Shown: positions 15,501-28,395 of the stretch, in pieces
Numbering within the stretch: the stretch's first letter is position 1
Layout of the letters: each line of letters begins with the position of its first letter
Origin: Sisyra terminalis
Lineage: Eukaryota; Arthropoda; Insecta; Neuroptera; Sisyridae
Reading direction: 5' to 3'
DNA: 64,000 nt
Assembly (NCBI GenBank): GCA_958496175.1
Contig: OY292278.1
Coordinates: forward strand, 8,184,001 to 8,248,000
Made by a program: the position numbers and the translations under genes
Notes under the pieces: generated by a model
Seen by the model: the letters and a program-made list of their open reading frames with translations, nothing else
Databases searched by the model: none
Told to the model about the DNA's origin: nothing

Positions 15501-16460
15501 TTTCGGGATTTAGTCGAGGGAGGTTTAAAGATTTTTTCATATAGTTTATGGTTTTGTTTCCATGAATTGTCGTTGGGAACAAAAAGCGTTTCGTGTTTGG
15601 TTTCGAATAAATTGTGAATGTAGAAAAAAGGGTGTTACAACCCCCGGGTTACCTGGACGAGTAAGCTGGGACCGGTGCCGGTGTCGTTGAGCCGATACAC
15701 AAATGGACCATCGCCGAAACATTGATGCATCTCCGATGAAATTCACTGAGATTTTCACAAATATTCAACTTAATTTTTAGTGCAACGGCATATGGGGTAG
15801 GGGGTTGGTTCGAATCAAAACGGTTAATTTAAGGGTTTAATGATGTTACATGGACGGTACGAGTCCTATGAATGTAGGGCAGGAATGTGTGCGATGCACA
15901 TTATATAGGGCCTGGATGTCGGGGTGGATTTATGTATGTCTATGTTGGGGTTGATTTCAACAGGGAGGCAAGTACACGTGTATAGAACGATTGTAGGCCG
16001 AGGTAGACTGAAAGCTTGAGCTTGCGAGACTACCTCTAACCGGGCTGTCGTCTGTCAGGCCGCAGAGCTTTGGCTCGAGCTTTATGTCACCCCTTGGTAC
16101 ACTGTCAACAACCCCATAGCCTCGTTAACTTCTTCAGATTTTCCCGATATAGACGACACGGTACGCTAATAATCGTGATTTACTCTATATAAATGGTGCA
16201 TTGTGTGCAGCCGCTCGTAAAAATGAACATTCGATTTTTTCGATTTATTTTTAGATTGAATTTTACGACAGAAAAAGTTTATTAAAAAACTTACTTCTCT
16301 ATTTGTGGGTTCGAGAATATATGGGTTTTTCGATCTCGGCCACTCCGGCACAACTTACAATACAATTTCCATCCCCATAAACTCCTACCCCTAACCCCCG
16401 CGAAATATTCAAATTTCATAACTCATCAAATCAACAATTATATCATACAAGTACACAAAA
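15500..16460. other. CpG- and GC-rich island of unknown role
   Basis: The stretch is strikingly GC-rich and CpG-rich for this window, with CCCCCGGGTTACCTGG at about 15640 and CTAACCGGGCTGTCGTCTGT at about 16036. A TATATAAAT occurs near 16186. Open frames are short and resemble no family. It could be a promoter or a non-coding first exon. Confidence 0.3.
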
Positions 16461-17489
16461 TTTCAAGTAAATTAATTATAATTTTTTATCATATCTTTGT
16501 ATAAATAACACTAATCACGCGACGGCCACAACTTCAGAAAGCACACGCAATTATATTATAATTAACCTATTTTTTTTTAATTTGAAAATTACAGTGTTTA
16601 CACGGGGAATATCATTGCCGTGCCATCCGCACCTCGCAAAAATTTGATAATTATGCAAATTTATGACCGGAGAGCTTTGGTTTAAGCCTGAACAAAGCAC
16701 ACCGAAAAAAAATATAAATAAACGTTTGTTATTTTGTAAAATGGTACGAAAGCCCAAAAAGTTCTATAACCTTCGTGGAAATTAAATGGCTTGTCGAGGA
16801 TATTTTTCAATTAATTCGTAACCCTATAATTTCTAAATATAGTCCCTGGATAGAAGACTGATAGAATTTCTAAATCAAATAACCGGTTTTGGGTAGAAAT
16901 TTATCATTGTTTATTTATAGTTGCCACAACCTGAGGTCAAAAGATTTGCATTCTTGTTTCTTTTAAAAGAATAGTTTCTTAATCTAAAATCAAAAGAAAA
17001 ACATTTCTTGTCGTATCAAATTTATAAATTGGAAAGCCAGAAAGCTAAAACTTATGAAACTTTTACAAGAATTGTTATTTTTTTCTTAAATCCACACTAA
17101 TTTCGTACTATTCTCATTAGTGTAGTTAATTATTTGAATTAACTTTCAACAAAATAAAAAATGCAAAGGGGATGGGAGGGTTTTACTGGAAAAACTACCC
17201 CCGTGGCTTTTTCTATTGAAACTTAGATAGATTTGAAATTTTCAATGAAATTATTTAACTCATAATTATTCTTTCCCAATTTCTTTTTCGTATTCTCTTT
17301 CATTTTTAGATCTTCAGATAAAATTTCATATTTTGTTCTCTTTTTACACGAATTTGGTTCCAATAGAGTAAAGGGTGTAGGATGGGGTGGGGTTTAAAAG
17401 TCCAATTTTACTATTCCGTATTATATTGTGAAAACCAACCACATTAATTTGAAACGTATAACACCAATCAAAAAAACAAATATCAAGCC
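16460..17489. other. AT-rich DNA without recognisable genes
   Basis: No supported feature was seen. A G-rich run GGGGATGGGAGGG at about 17168 and a similar GGATGGGGTGGGG near 17381 stand out but have no assigned role. Confidence 0.3.
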
Positions 17490-18354
17490 TAGACTGGGCC
17501 AAAAAAATCGACTATTTTTTTTTTTGAAAAGCATATCGAAAATATTGTTCAAGATGACAAAATAAAAATCGGGAAGGTTTGAGCCCTTAATATTAATATT
17601 AAGAGGTCTATCATCTTTAATTTCGATATTTTATTTGTGCTTTCATTTTTGCGTCAATGGTGTCAAACTATGAAGGAAAAAAAATTCATCTCCACATATA
17701 TTTATAGAAAATTAAATTCCCTACAAAAAACGTTTCTGTGAAAATTTTTGCCAGGTCCACCGTTTTCGAATAATCAAGCTTTAAACATTGATATAATTTT
17801 TAGATTTATCTTCTTTATTTTGAAATTTTGTAACTAACGAACAAATAAATATATAGAAATAAACAATATAGATTCTTGAAAGGAATTTAATGCTCTACAA
17901 AAAAGGTCACTTTACGTTTTTATATAAAATCACTTTTTCAAAAGTTATTCACAATTAAAGTTGACGGAAAAATTAAATTATTGCTTTTTTCCTTGTTGAA
18001 CCAATTTTGAAAGAGTGATTTTATGTAAAAACATTAATAAACCTTTTTTGTAGAGCATTACATTCCCTTCAAGAATCTATATTGTTTATTTTTATATATT
18101 TATTTGTTCGTTTGTTACAAAATTCCAAAATAAAGAAGATATATTTAAAAATTATACCCATGTTTAAAGCTTGATTATTTGGAAACGGCGTGTCTGGCAA
18201 AATTTTTTAATGAAACGTTTTTTGTAGGGAATTTAATTTTCTATAAATATATATGTAGATGAATTTTTTTACCTTGATAGTTTGACAGCATTGACGCAAA
18301 AATTAAAGCACAAAAAAAAATCGAAATTAAAAATGATACACCACTTATTATTAA
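17490..18354. mobile_element. Palindromic MITE H4, right end interrupted
   Basis: The left end TAGACTGGGCCAAAAAAATC matches the right end of H5 at about 34367. The arms are about 400 bp and contain CCCTACAAAAAACG and GCTCTACAAAAAAGG. The right arm is cut at TTATTAATA by the mariner relic at 18355. Confidence 0.7.
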
Positions 18355-19022
18355 TACAAGGTGTCTCAAAAGAAATGTCATATTTAAAACTATAATTTAA
18401 AAAAAAGTAAGGAGTTTATTGAAAAAATATTTATTAAATATTAAAATACACTGTTTGGGAATTTATGTTTTAAAAATGACACTGTCCAAATGTTAACCGT
18501 TCCGTTCACGGCATTCCTTTAATCGAGTACTAAAATTGCCTTTGACGGCTCGACAGGTATTCTCCGTGATGGCTGCGATTTCGTGACGAATATTTTCTTT
18601 TAATTGTCCCAGGAAAGTCGGTTTGTTTGTGTAAACTTTGGATTTGACTTAACCCCACAGGAAAGATTCCATGGGTGTCAAATCGGGACTGCGTGGAGGC
18701 CAACTTATGTCACCTCTCCTGGAGATCAATTTACCAGAAAAAGTTTCACAAATTCTTGGCAGAGACCTGTTGGACATGTGTGAAGTTGCTCTGTCCTGCT
18801 GGAACCATGTTCTTTGGTTATAACCCGGAAAGTTTTGCGGCTCAGGCACGAAAAAGTGGTCTTGCGTACGTACAACGCACGGTCCGCTCCCGAAAAACGC
18901 TTCATAGCGACAAAATTCCTAAAAGTCAGGCTACCGATTGACCCCTCCCCCGTGCCTCTGAGAATAGTTGCGTTCACGCAAAAATCAACACAAATGTGAA
19001 CTTTCTTTTGAGACATTTTGTA
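18355..19022 (-). mobile_element. Mariner/Tc1-type transposon relic (about 668 bp)
   Basis: Inverted ends TACAAGGTGTCTCAAAAG and TACAAAATGTCTCAAAAG sit next to TA dinucleotides. The minus strand encodes pieces of an IS630/mariner-type transposase in more than one frame: WFQQDRATSHMSN (the second catalytic Asp lies in QQD) and WPPRSPDLTPMESFLWG. Frameshifts and the short length show that it is non-functional. It is inserted in the right arm of H4. Confidence 0.8.
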
Positions 19023-19158
19023 TTAAGTGCTTATATCGTAAACTAATCTCAATTCTAGATCAGGATCTACAGACGCTGCTTGGATGGTTTATGCAAGGCA
19101 CATCACACTTAAAAATAAAAACAAATTGTAAACAAAAGTATTTGTATATACGAGTATA

Positions 19159-20174
19159 TCTATACTAATATATAAAATTCTTACGTCTGTCTGTACATTT
19201 CGATTTTGAACCCAATTTTAGGGTAAATATTTGTCTCAAGAGGTCCTTATTCCAAATTTAACATTTTTAAAATTTTTGTCTGTCTGTCTGTGTGTCCCGA
19301 TTTAACTAAAGAACGGAACAACCAAATTTAATGAAATTTGATATTAAGATACGACATATATTCCCACAGACTATAGGCTACTTATTATTCCAAAAAAATA
19401 ATAAGGGAAGGTATTCCTTAGGGTTGAAAACAGAAATTTTTACACTAGACAGGTGAGTTATATATCATTGGAAAGGTAATTAAAAGTTAGAAAATAATCT
19501 GTAAAAATATTTTTAGTAGAACTGATAAAGAGCACAGTAAATTTAATTTAAGTTTAAAAAAATTGTCTCTTTGAAACATAAACCTTTATATATAGAAAAC
19601 ACATAATTGATGTTAATAGCGTAATGGTTTTTTTTTTGAAAATTTCTACCCTAAAAGAGTAAAAAGGGTGGCTAAGTTTGTATGAGAAAATGTAGAGTTA
19701 ATCAACAATCGAAATTTTGAATTTAATTAGTGTTAAAAATAAATAAATAATAAATTAATAATAAGTGTCTGTTTTTGTTATATCATTTTAATAACAACAT
19801 TTAAAATAACTTCATTTCACTTAATTAGTATGAAAGTTTAGGAAGTAGGAACTTATACTAAATACCAAAGAGGCAGTTTTTAATTTTTGTTTTTTTTCAA
19901 CAATCAAACTTTTTAAAAATCTAATTTTTATGAACCAATGATTGTGACCTGGAGCAATTATTTAACATTAAGGGAGCAATTTTTTGTCATATATTTCATT
20001 ATCAATCAAAAAATAAAATCTTCCCAACCAACTTTTCTTCGGTATTTAGAAAAATTTGAAAATCAATTATTGTTATTGAAAATAAATAAAATATTCGAAT
20101 TTCCTTCCACGCTTTCTATCTATTTCCAACATATCTATTTACGTTATGCAGACGAAGTCGCGAGGATCAGCTAG
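19159..20174 (+). mobile_element. Non-autonomous Helitron 1 (1016 bp)
   Basis: It begins TCTATACTAATATATAAAAT and ends GGATCAGCTAG, just after an imperfect hairpin GCAGAC-GAA-GTCGC. The insertion is between A and T. This start and the CTAG end match insect Helitron termini. It includes a CTGT microsatellite near 19280. There is no Rep/helicase coding. Confidence 0.85.
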
Positions 20175-20582
20175 TATATTATAAGAGCATTAAATTTTAT
20201 TTTTATTAAGATCAAAATTTTATTTTTACATCCAAAACACTGAACTCGTAGACTTTTATCTCAAACCCATTAGAATCCTGAAACTTTACTCCTATTTTTA
20301 TTTTCTCTTCTTCTAATTTCTAAAATAAATTAAAAACTAATAAATTAACATTACAGTTCCTATTTTATTTAAATTTACCACTAAAGTTATTTTATATCAT
20401 TAATTCCACCTTCCAATTTAACGATTTGAGATTACTGCTTCAATCTTCTTTTATGGTATTTGATCATGACCAATGCCATTTGATTTTTATTGGTACCAAA
20501 AACTGTTGAAATTTTCTTGATTCTTTGTAGAGTTATCAACTATATACTTCATCAAATCCGAAGATTTATTTATTTTTTTACA
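20175..20582. other. AT-rich DNA without recognisable genes
   Basis: Nothing could be supported. Confidence 0.3.
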
Positions 20583-20700
20583 AGAAAAATAAGCCTATTG
20601 GTGCCGGTGACCTGTAGGTGCTGGGTTCGAATCTCCTATCGAAGAAATTTTCGATATTTTTTCGATTTATGGTTTAGCATTTATCCTAGAGTCGCTAGAG
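20583..20700 (+). mobile_element. tRNA-derived SINE fragment with B-box
   Basis: CCTATTGGTGCCGG leads to GTAGGTGCTGGGTTCGAATC; GGGTTCGAATC is a near-perfect pol III B-box. The head resembles the fragment at 11646, suggesting one SINE family. Confidence 0.45.
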
Positions 20701-22737
20701 ACCTTGCTAGTTATAACTTGACAGTAAATAACAATTTAAAAAAAGTCGAAGATTTTTTTTATAACCTGGAATATGGGAAAACCTTAATTTTTCTGGAGTC
20801 TCCAGACTAAAACTAGAGAGTTTGTATTCTTAGTCCTTTATTAAATTAGATTGATACTGCACTTTATTTTCTTGCCCTTCCTCAGCCTACCATTTGAATA
20901 CCTCGGCTATTTATTCACCTCTTATTATTAATTTCATCAGCAGTGCTACTGTTTCTTTTACTATATTATCTGAATTTGTAAACAAAGAATTTTTTATGAA
21001 AGTTTTTATGTCTTTAAAAAATAAATCAAACTTTTCACCATCCTACGGATAACGCTTATATAGAACGACAAAAGAAGAACAAATGCTTCCCCGAAAAAAT
21101 ATTTCCACTTAGAAATTGCATCCTAGAAATGATTCACTAAACTAATTGTATATCTGCACCTATATCTGTTATTGTTATAATAAACGTGCATTTTCATCAC
21201 AAATAAATCTTTTGTACTATTTAGTACAATTTAATGTTTAATTCAAATTTTAATGATATAATAAAATATCTTATCAACACTTTTCAATTGTTTTTTATGT
21301 AAATAAAACAATTGAAAACCTTCAATTGTTGCAGAAATTTGATACAGTGGTCATTGATTGAGACATGAAAAGAAAAACGATAAAAGAAATGCAATTTTTG
21401 CAGTGATGAAGTCTTACCATAAAATAATTTTTGTTTTATGTTGTCAATAAATTTCAAAAGCCCACTTTTAATTGGCCCAAAAATATGGGAAATATATTTA
21501 TTAAAGTCTTAATGTTTTTGAAGTTACAAAGGAAAATCTAATGAATTTTCTGAGATTTAATTTGATTTTTGTTTGGCACTAATTAAATTATCTGTGGACA
21601 AATTTAAAAGTGTAATTTTTAATGGATTTTAAAGGGGAAAATTTTAAATTTATTTGTATGTTATGATTGAGTCATAATGGATCTCTTTTTATGGCTTTTT
21701 TTTCGCTGGGCGATTATCAAATTTAAAAGCATTTTACGATGCTTTTCCACGTTTAAATCCCATGAAAATTAATTACAACGTACGCAATTTGACTTTCTAT
21801 AATTTTCACCCACCAAAAAATCAATTTAAAACCAATAAATTCCACCGCATAAAAAAATCGTCTTGTACCTAAAAATATTTGTTTGTAAACAACAAAAATT
21901 TCATTAGTTTCGCCATTTTCGCGTCCAAGCCCAGTGCCCCGCATATCAAAGCTCACCAATTTGTACTGTTGTTTTTTTTTTTTTAATTTTATTGCTTCAA
22001 TGTTTAACTTATTTCTTTCACGGTATTAAAAACCATAAAATGATTAATCATTCTCCATTATTCGGCATTTTTGCATATAGCATTAAGTCATTCCACTTTG
22101 GTTTATTAAATCGAAAAAATCATTACTCTAAAAGCATATTAATTCAAATGCCACTTTTGCACAATTGCAATAATTTCTCAGAAAAGTTTAAAGACCCATT
22201 GTAATTACAATTTCTTTGGTTTTATTGCCGAATTAAATTCGTTCAAACAATCCCTTGTTGAGGTAGGTATACTCCCTTGTTGAACTGGGGAATGGGAATG
22301 TGGCACGAAATTCACCCCAATTTTAAACCGTTTGAGATTAAATTTTCATTATTTATTTGTATGAAATTGATTTGAATTTCTGTAGAGTAGATGCTTATCA
22401 GAAGTATATGAAACGAAATAAATGTTTTGATTTATTTTGAACTTGAATTGGTCGCGGTGGTATGATGAGGTTAAATGAGAATAATAACCTTTGGATTAAT
22501 TAGGAGTTGAAGAAGTTATTGTTGTGGCTTGATAATAAAATTTGGAGGTTTACGATGTTTACAATTGTAGCGTGATAATCAAATACTTGGGGCTTCCAAT
22601 TGTTGGAAATGTTTCAGGAAACTTTGGTGTTTTCTTTTTCTTTGTTTGACATTCTACTGGAAACTTGTAAATATTTGTTTTTTCTATATATTATTTATTG
22701 ATTCAACTTGAAAAAGGTATCTTCAAGTAATGCCAAC
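20701..22737. other. Non-coding DNA without recognisable genes
   Basis: A 12 bp hairpin TTTTCAATTGTT/AACAATTGAAAA lies at about 21280-21318. The segment 21720-21960 is less AT-rich and could be regulatory. No gene was seen. Confidence 0.3.
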
Positions 22738-23001
22738 CAAGGGGAAGTTTAGAGCCCCTACCCAACAGCCAGTATAACTTTTTGAACCTCTTGTTAATAT
22801 ATTTTTTGGATGATGTGAGATTTCCAGGTCAGCCTCCTGTTCAGATGAACACCAAGGTATTTGACGGTGTCGGACGATGGGATCTCAGTTGGGTCCAGAT
22901 TGACCGGGGGGCCTGTTCCTTTCCTGAGAGTGAAGGTCACTTGGACTGATTTGGACTTATTGATAGTGATTTTCCATTTTTCAGTCCAAGTGCCCAGTAG
23001 G
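22738..23001 (-). mobile_element. Jockey-clade LINE reverse transcriptase fragment 1
   Basis: It is homologous to 37679-37953. On the minus strand it reads part of a non-LTR reverse transcriptase, including DTVKYLGVHLNRRLTW, typical of Jockey-type elements. Both ends are truncated. Confidence 0.8.
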
Positions 23002-23332
23002 AAATTAAAGTTGGAACTTAAAATCTTAAGGATAATGCAACATTTATTGAAACTTCTACAAGAACATTAAAATTTTATAACCAATGGAGAAGAAGACTGT
23101 CTTTTAGATTGTTTTTTCATAAAATATATAAAAGTCAACTTCTAAGGGTGGAAAAATAGAGGATGATTGATTCCGTGTACACTTAATTGGAAATAAAATC
23201 CATTATCTTATAAAGAGGGTGCAAGTTCTCAAGTCACGGATTTACTTAAAATTTTGTGGATAGAATAGAAAGTTTTTTTGTTGAAGAATATATATAATTA
23301 TTGGGACCACTACTTATTATTTTTTTTTTAGA
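23002..23332. other. AT-rich DNA without recognisable genes
   Basis: No feature was supported. Confidence 0.3.
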
Positions 23333-23608
23333 TATTTGCAATTGAAGATGCAATTTATTCGTTAAATTCAGTTCTACAGCAATAAAGTTTGTAGCTATTG
23401 AAGATATTTAATTTCCAATTTATTTTAACTCCCTTATGTATCTCTATATGTAAAAAAAGATATAAAATAAAAAAAAAATTGTTATTAATCCTCCATGAAG
23501 TTAAATCTGGTTCCTCACGACGAGGAATACCAATCCATTGTTGCAGAATTGCTCCATTTGCTACAGAACTAAATTTAACGAATTAATTGCATCTTCAAAT
23601 GCAAATAT
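23333..23608. repeat. Short foldback element (276 bp)
   Basis: Arms of about 50 bp include ATTTGCAATTGAAGATGCAA on the left and the matching TTGCATCTTCAAATGCAAAT on the right. Superfamily undetermined. Confidence 0.7.
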
Positions 23609-24110
23609 TAAGAGAATTTATGAAAGGTGACCCGTATAATCATATATCTTCATTTACAGGAAAAATAAATCTACAATCCTACCAAATTTGTGATCCGAAT
23701 ACCTTAAACTTTCCTTGTAAACTGTAAAAATACGTCGATCCACAAATATTTAATTCTAATCTTTTTATTATATGGATACAATAAATAATCACTTATCACT
23801 AATCACCTCACCATAGTTTCTTTATAAATAATAGTAACAATATTATTCTCATTTTACATTTGCCATATTAACAAAATACATTTATTGACTTTAAAATTCG
23901 ATTTTAATTTACAGGTAACTTTATTTATAACTATTATTTTATGTATTTTCTTTAGAATAAAATTAATTTACAGACAATATTATATGGATATATTTATTGT
24001 CTATTTACTATAGTAGATTATATATTTTTTTTTCAAGTTATTAAATTTTATTTTTGCGGCTAAAAACTTCTAATATTTTCCCAATACTTTGTAAACAAAA
24101 GTATTTAAGT
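23609..24110. other. AT-rich DNA without recognisable genes
   Basis: No feature was supported. Confidence 0.3.
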
Positions 24111-24118
24111 ATAGACTA

Positions 24119-24698
24119 TAGGGTGATTTTTTTTTTTGGTCCCATCATGAAATTTTGTTGGAAATACCAAAAAAAAAAAATCCCTGAAAGTTTGAGCCCT
24201 TAACATTAATTTTAAGTCCTCGACCAAGTCGTGTAAAGATGTCCCATTGAAAATACACGGAAACTCTGATTTTTTATTTTTAAATTTCTATAACTCAGCG
24301 GCATTTCATGGGATCGCTTTTACCGAAGATGGTTTTTTCTCAGAATTAAACGCTCTACAAAAGTGCCCATTGCGACAAAGTCGTAACTCACACCGGTGAG
24401 GTAGTGCGGGCCACTGAACCTGATTTTTCCATAAAATAAGCGTTTTTTTTGCATTTATCTCGTAAATAACAAGAGCTACGGAAAAATTGAAAATTGAAAT
24501 TGTGAGATATAGAAATTTAAAAATAAAACATCAGAGTTTCCGTGTATTTTCAATGGGAAATCTTTACACGTCTTGGTAGAGGACTTAAAATTAATATTAA
24601 GGGCTCAAACTTTCAGAGATTTTTTTTTTGGTATTTCCAACAAAATTTCACGATGGGACCAAAAAAAGTCAAAAAAAGTAAAAAAAAAAATCACTCTA
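24119..24698. mobile_element. Palindromic hAT-like MITE H2 (580 bp)
   Basis: The termini are TAGGGTGA and TCACTCTA. A perfect 8 bp target duplication ATAGACTA lies at 24111-24118 and 24699-24706. It is the same family as H1, with part of the right arm deleted. The duplication length assigns the family to hAT. Confidence 0.88.
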
Positions 24699-24706
24699 AT
24701 AGACTA

Positions 24707-25740
24707 TATACCTAAATATTTTTTTTTATTAAAATGAAAACTTTTAACCAAAATTTATTTCGATACTGTGTAATTAAAAATGTTCTTCCCAATTTGGGGA
24801 GCTTTTAAAGCTTTTAAATATTCCTTGACGACACCAAATAAGTGGAATGATTTTCAATATAAATTTTTTCTCAAGGTAATTTATCTACAGAATTTCCAGT
24901 TTTATTTGGTATGATTGTTGATACCATTTACAATATATGGAAATGTATCGACACTATCGATAAAATCAACTATTGATGTCTTAACAAACCCATATTATCT
25001 TTTGTTTGTTCGTTTATTCAATTGTTTTGGCGCAAGAAAACAATAGAAGGTGTCATTGAGTTTCTCTTTGTATATAAGAAAAAAAAACAAAAAAATGCAA
25101 TAAATAATAATAATACATGTTGTCCTTTTAAAAAAGTGAATTGATTTGAACTGTTTTTCCGAAAAAATTATCTATTTATAGAAAAGTATCGAATATTTAA
25201 GATGAAAATAATTGTTAAATAATTAAAATACTGTAATAAACTGTGTTATGTTCTTGGCGTTTCATTTATGCATTAGAATGATTCCAAAGTTTAATGAAAT
25301 TAATGAAAATATAAGTGATAAAAAATTTCGCAACATAAGACCTAATGCACATGTTGAAGAAATAATTTAAAATGTTTTAAAAATGTTCTAAGCGAAAAAA
25401 TGTTTAGTATTGATAAATATTTTATTTATTTCCGAGTTACAATTATAAGTTAATGAAAAATTATGTCCTATGACTCAATGATGATGTAATGATTATTTTG
25501 TCAGTTGTAAACAAATTTCATATAGGTAGTTGATTTTATATAATTTGTCGTTAAGGACGCTATTTGGATCTAGTTTATGTGCTTTGTATATTTCATATTC
25601 TTCCAGGGTGTTCATTTGTGATCCTTCTTACAAATATGTAATGACTTAAAATTTGTTTCGAAATTTAAGCACTGATGATTGTCGTCATAAAGATGTTTTG
25701 TAAAATTTGAAGTTGTTGTAAAAAAGATTAATCTGGATCT
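24707..25740. other. AT-rich DNA without recognisable genes
   Basis: No feature was supported, apart from possible remnants of the Penelope-like cluster that begins to the right. Confidence 0.3.
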
Positions 25741-25890
25741 CACTTTGGGGGAATAAAATAGTGGAATTAAAATTGGTGGAAAGCGATTTTGCAACCATCG
25801 ATTCGTAGACGATATAATCATAAATTCGAACAGTGAAAGAAAGTTATTGGACTTCATTCGAAGACTTCAAATCGTAAGTCAAAATTTCGC
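25741..25890 (+). pseudogene. Possible reverse transcriptase fragment, plus strand
   Basis: The plus strand reads HRFVDDIIINSNSERKLLDF, resembling the catalytic [YF]VDD box of Penelope-like reverse transcriptases. It is short, and the flanking frames are not recognisable. Confidence 0.4.
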
Positions 25891-26149
25891 TTTAAAAACA
25901 ATAATACCAATGATCGATGATTGCAATAATGATAAAAATTAAAGTAAGAAAATAAGTTGCCAAAATATGAGAAGAAAAGTTTTTTTATGGTACTCAGTTT
26001 ACGGATCTTTATTAAGACCGAAGGTCTTAATTATGCGAAGAAAAATAGCCCTTACAAAATCAACGATCTTCATCCTCAAAAGTAAGTTTTAAATTGAAAA
26101 ATATTAATTTGGGATTAAAATTAGAGTTATAGAGAAAAATTATATAAAT

Positions 26150-28195
26150 AACAATCATTTTCTTTGCGATATATGAATTACAAATTGCAAAAATATCGTT
26201 TCAAATGTTCTGTACTCAAAAGTCACTTTAATCGAGAAATACTAAGCTTACTTTGTACAAATCAAGGCACTGTAGTTACTGGTAGTTACAATGGCGCAGG
26301 ATGTATGGACCAATCATAACACACCGTACAAAACTCAATCTTTAATTCGACCAATCAGTGAATTTTTTACAAAAACTTTATAGATTTTAACCAATGACAT
26401 GATTCTTGTATCTATCTATGTTCCTTATATCTTGTTCCGAATGATTGACCAGTTTGGCCAATGTAAAATTATTCACAGGAACCACATTTAATTTTATATA
26501 TTCCGGTTTTATTTTTCCTTGTAATTTGGTTGTTCTCCAATAGTATAAGAAATTTCATCATGTTGTTTGTTGAAAATGCGATATTGATGTTATTTTTTTT
26601 GGGAAGTTGGCGATTGTAAAATTAAATATATTATTGAAGTTTGATTTTATATATTTTTTGTTTTCTTTTGGTGGAGTTGGAAGAATGGACTTTTTAGTAA
26701 ATTTCAATATTATTTCGTTTACGATTGAGCTGTTGTATCCGTTAGTAATGGATATATGTTTAATTATCTTAATTTCTTCATGAGCTTTGGTGCTAAGAGG
26801 GAACTTGATCGCTCTGTACACTTGATTGTTGTAAGCAGCCATTTTTTGATTTCTTGGGTGATATGACGTATTATGGATGGTTGTGTTCATTGTTGTTGGT
26901 TTTCTGTATATATTGTATGACAACTTTCCATTTTAATTGGTGATTGTTGTGTCTTATGAGTTGATTATTTCATTTAGTTCATATTCTGAAGGGAATTTTA
27001 TTTTCTGGTTAATTTTGTTCAGATCGGATACCATATTGTCAATTTATCGAGTAATTCCAATAAATAATATAAATGTATCGTCTACATATCTTCCATAATA
27101 TATTATTTTATTTTTGTTGGTATTGTTCATAATATATTTATTTTCGAAGTGATTCATGTAAATGTCGGCTAGGAGTCCTGATAATGGAGAACCCATGGCC
27201 ATGCTTTCCTTTTGGGGATAAAATTTTTAATTGAAAGTGAAATAGTTTTGTTGTAAGATAGTGGTCAGCAAGTTCTTAATGTCGATGATTACCATATCTA
27301 TACTAATATATAAAATTCTTACGTCTGTCTGTACATTTCGATTTTGAACCCAATTTTAGGGTAAATATTTGTTTTAAGAGGCCCTTATTCCAAATTTAAC
27401 ATTTTTAAAATTTTTGTCTGTCTGTCTGTCTGTCTGTCTGTGTGTCCTGATTTAACTAAAGAACGGAACTACCGAATTTAATGAAATTTGGTATTAAGAT
27501 ACAACACAATTTCCCACATACTATAGGCTACTTATCATTCCAAAAAAGTAATAAGGGACGGTATTCCCTAGGGATGAAAACAGAATTTTTTACTTTAGAT
27601 AGGTAAGTTTTGTACATTTTAGTAGTATAAAAGTTGAGACAATGAAATGGGATTTCTACTAACATTCTAAATATCTAGGCGAGTGTTTTGATAACTTTTG
27701 ACTGTTTTAAGTTATAATTATGACTGACTTAATTGAACTTAACGATAGTTTTTATTTATGTATAGATGCTGATTGATTTACGGATTAATTGGTTCACGGT
27801 AGGTATACCTACCGTAGGGATACGGTTTTTTTAAGTACTTTTAAGATATTTATAATTATTTTTTGAAAATTAATTGATCATTATATACAATTATTTTATT
27901 CTAAGTATCAGTTTATTAAATGTGTCTTTTTATAGTCGACAAAATAGTGTTTTCAGGTATGATTATGTTTTTCGTAAAAGAAAAAAGAAAAATAATAATT
28001 TTCATATAACACTACAAATAGCAAATTTAAAAAGAAAATATAATCTACACCTACGTTACGCAGACGAAGTTGCGGGGATCAGCTAGTAATTATATATTTT
28101 TGATGTCATAAGATTATATTCCACAATTTTGATTGTTTCTTCAACAGGGACATTTGTGTATAAGATAATAATGTCTATAATTCGACCGGTAGTGA
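26150..28195 (-). mobile_element. Penelope-like element, RT plus GIY-YIG, decayed and split by a Helitron
   Basis: On the minus strand, in order: LYTNVPVEETIKIVEYNL (RT motif A region, about 28180-28120), then a Helitron at 28086-27297, then LLTTILQQNYFTFN, MAMGSPLSGLLADIYMNHFE and GRYVDDTFILF (catalytic YVDD, about 27080). These are followed by NIYRKPTTMNTTIHN (26558-26923) and a GIY-YIG nuclease with GIYKIKCGSC and FYIGQTGQSFGTRYKEH (about 26505-26410). This domain order is that of Penelope-like retroelements. Stops and frameshifts (for example after GSCE and ILFIGITR) show it is dead. Confidence 0.88.
27297..28086 (+). mobile_element. Non-autonomous Helitron 2 (790 bp)
   Basis: It has the same ends as Helitron 1: TCTATACTAATATATAAAAT, and GGATCAGCTAG preceded by GCAGACGAAGTTGC. 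A CTGT microsatellite (about 27417-27441) is longer than in copy 1. It is inserted inside the Penelope-like reverse transcriptase. Confidence 0.88.
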
Positions 28196-28395
28196 CAAAC
28201 TTGCTCCTGGATATTGGTTAGCGAAAAAATCAGTTCAAACCATCAAATCAGACATCATATTGAAAGAAAATTATTTATTAAGAAACACATATGAATTTAT
28301 GAATAATACTTAAAAACGTAAAACTACCACAGAACATCAAAATGGCATCACTTGACACTGCTAGCTTATACACCAATGTCCCTGCTATATAATAT
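28196..28395 (+). pseudogene. Second Penelope-like RT fragment, opposite orientation
   Basis: The plus strand reads SVQTIKSDIILKENYLLRN and, in a shifted frame, LPQNIKMASLDTASLYTNVP, the RT motif A region. It faces the larger minus-strand element, so the two fragments are arranged as an inverted pair. Confidence 0.6.

Noticed and set aside
16307..16357. Possible upstream TTLL2-like exon on the minus strand (KNPYILEPTNRE then GTAAGT, phase 0)
   Set aside because: Joining it to FIERGW is attractive, but no good acceptor precedes it, an in-frame stop lies just upstream, and the segment also resembles a decayed tRNA/SINE A-box (TGGCCGAG).
18675..18999. Plus-strand open frames in the mariner relic
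   Set aside because: The transposase motifs are on the minus strand; the plus-strand frames are shadows.
26558..26923. Stand-alone hypothetical protein of 121 residues
   Set aside because: It is the region between RT and GIY-YIG of the decayed Penelope-like element.
27417..27441. CTGT run as a CRISPR-like or regulatory repeat
   Set aside because: It is a simple microsatellite inside a Helitron; the other Helitron copy has a shorter run.
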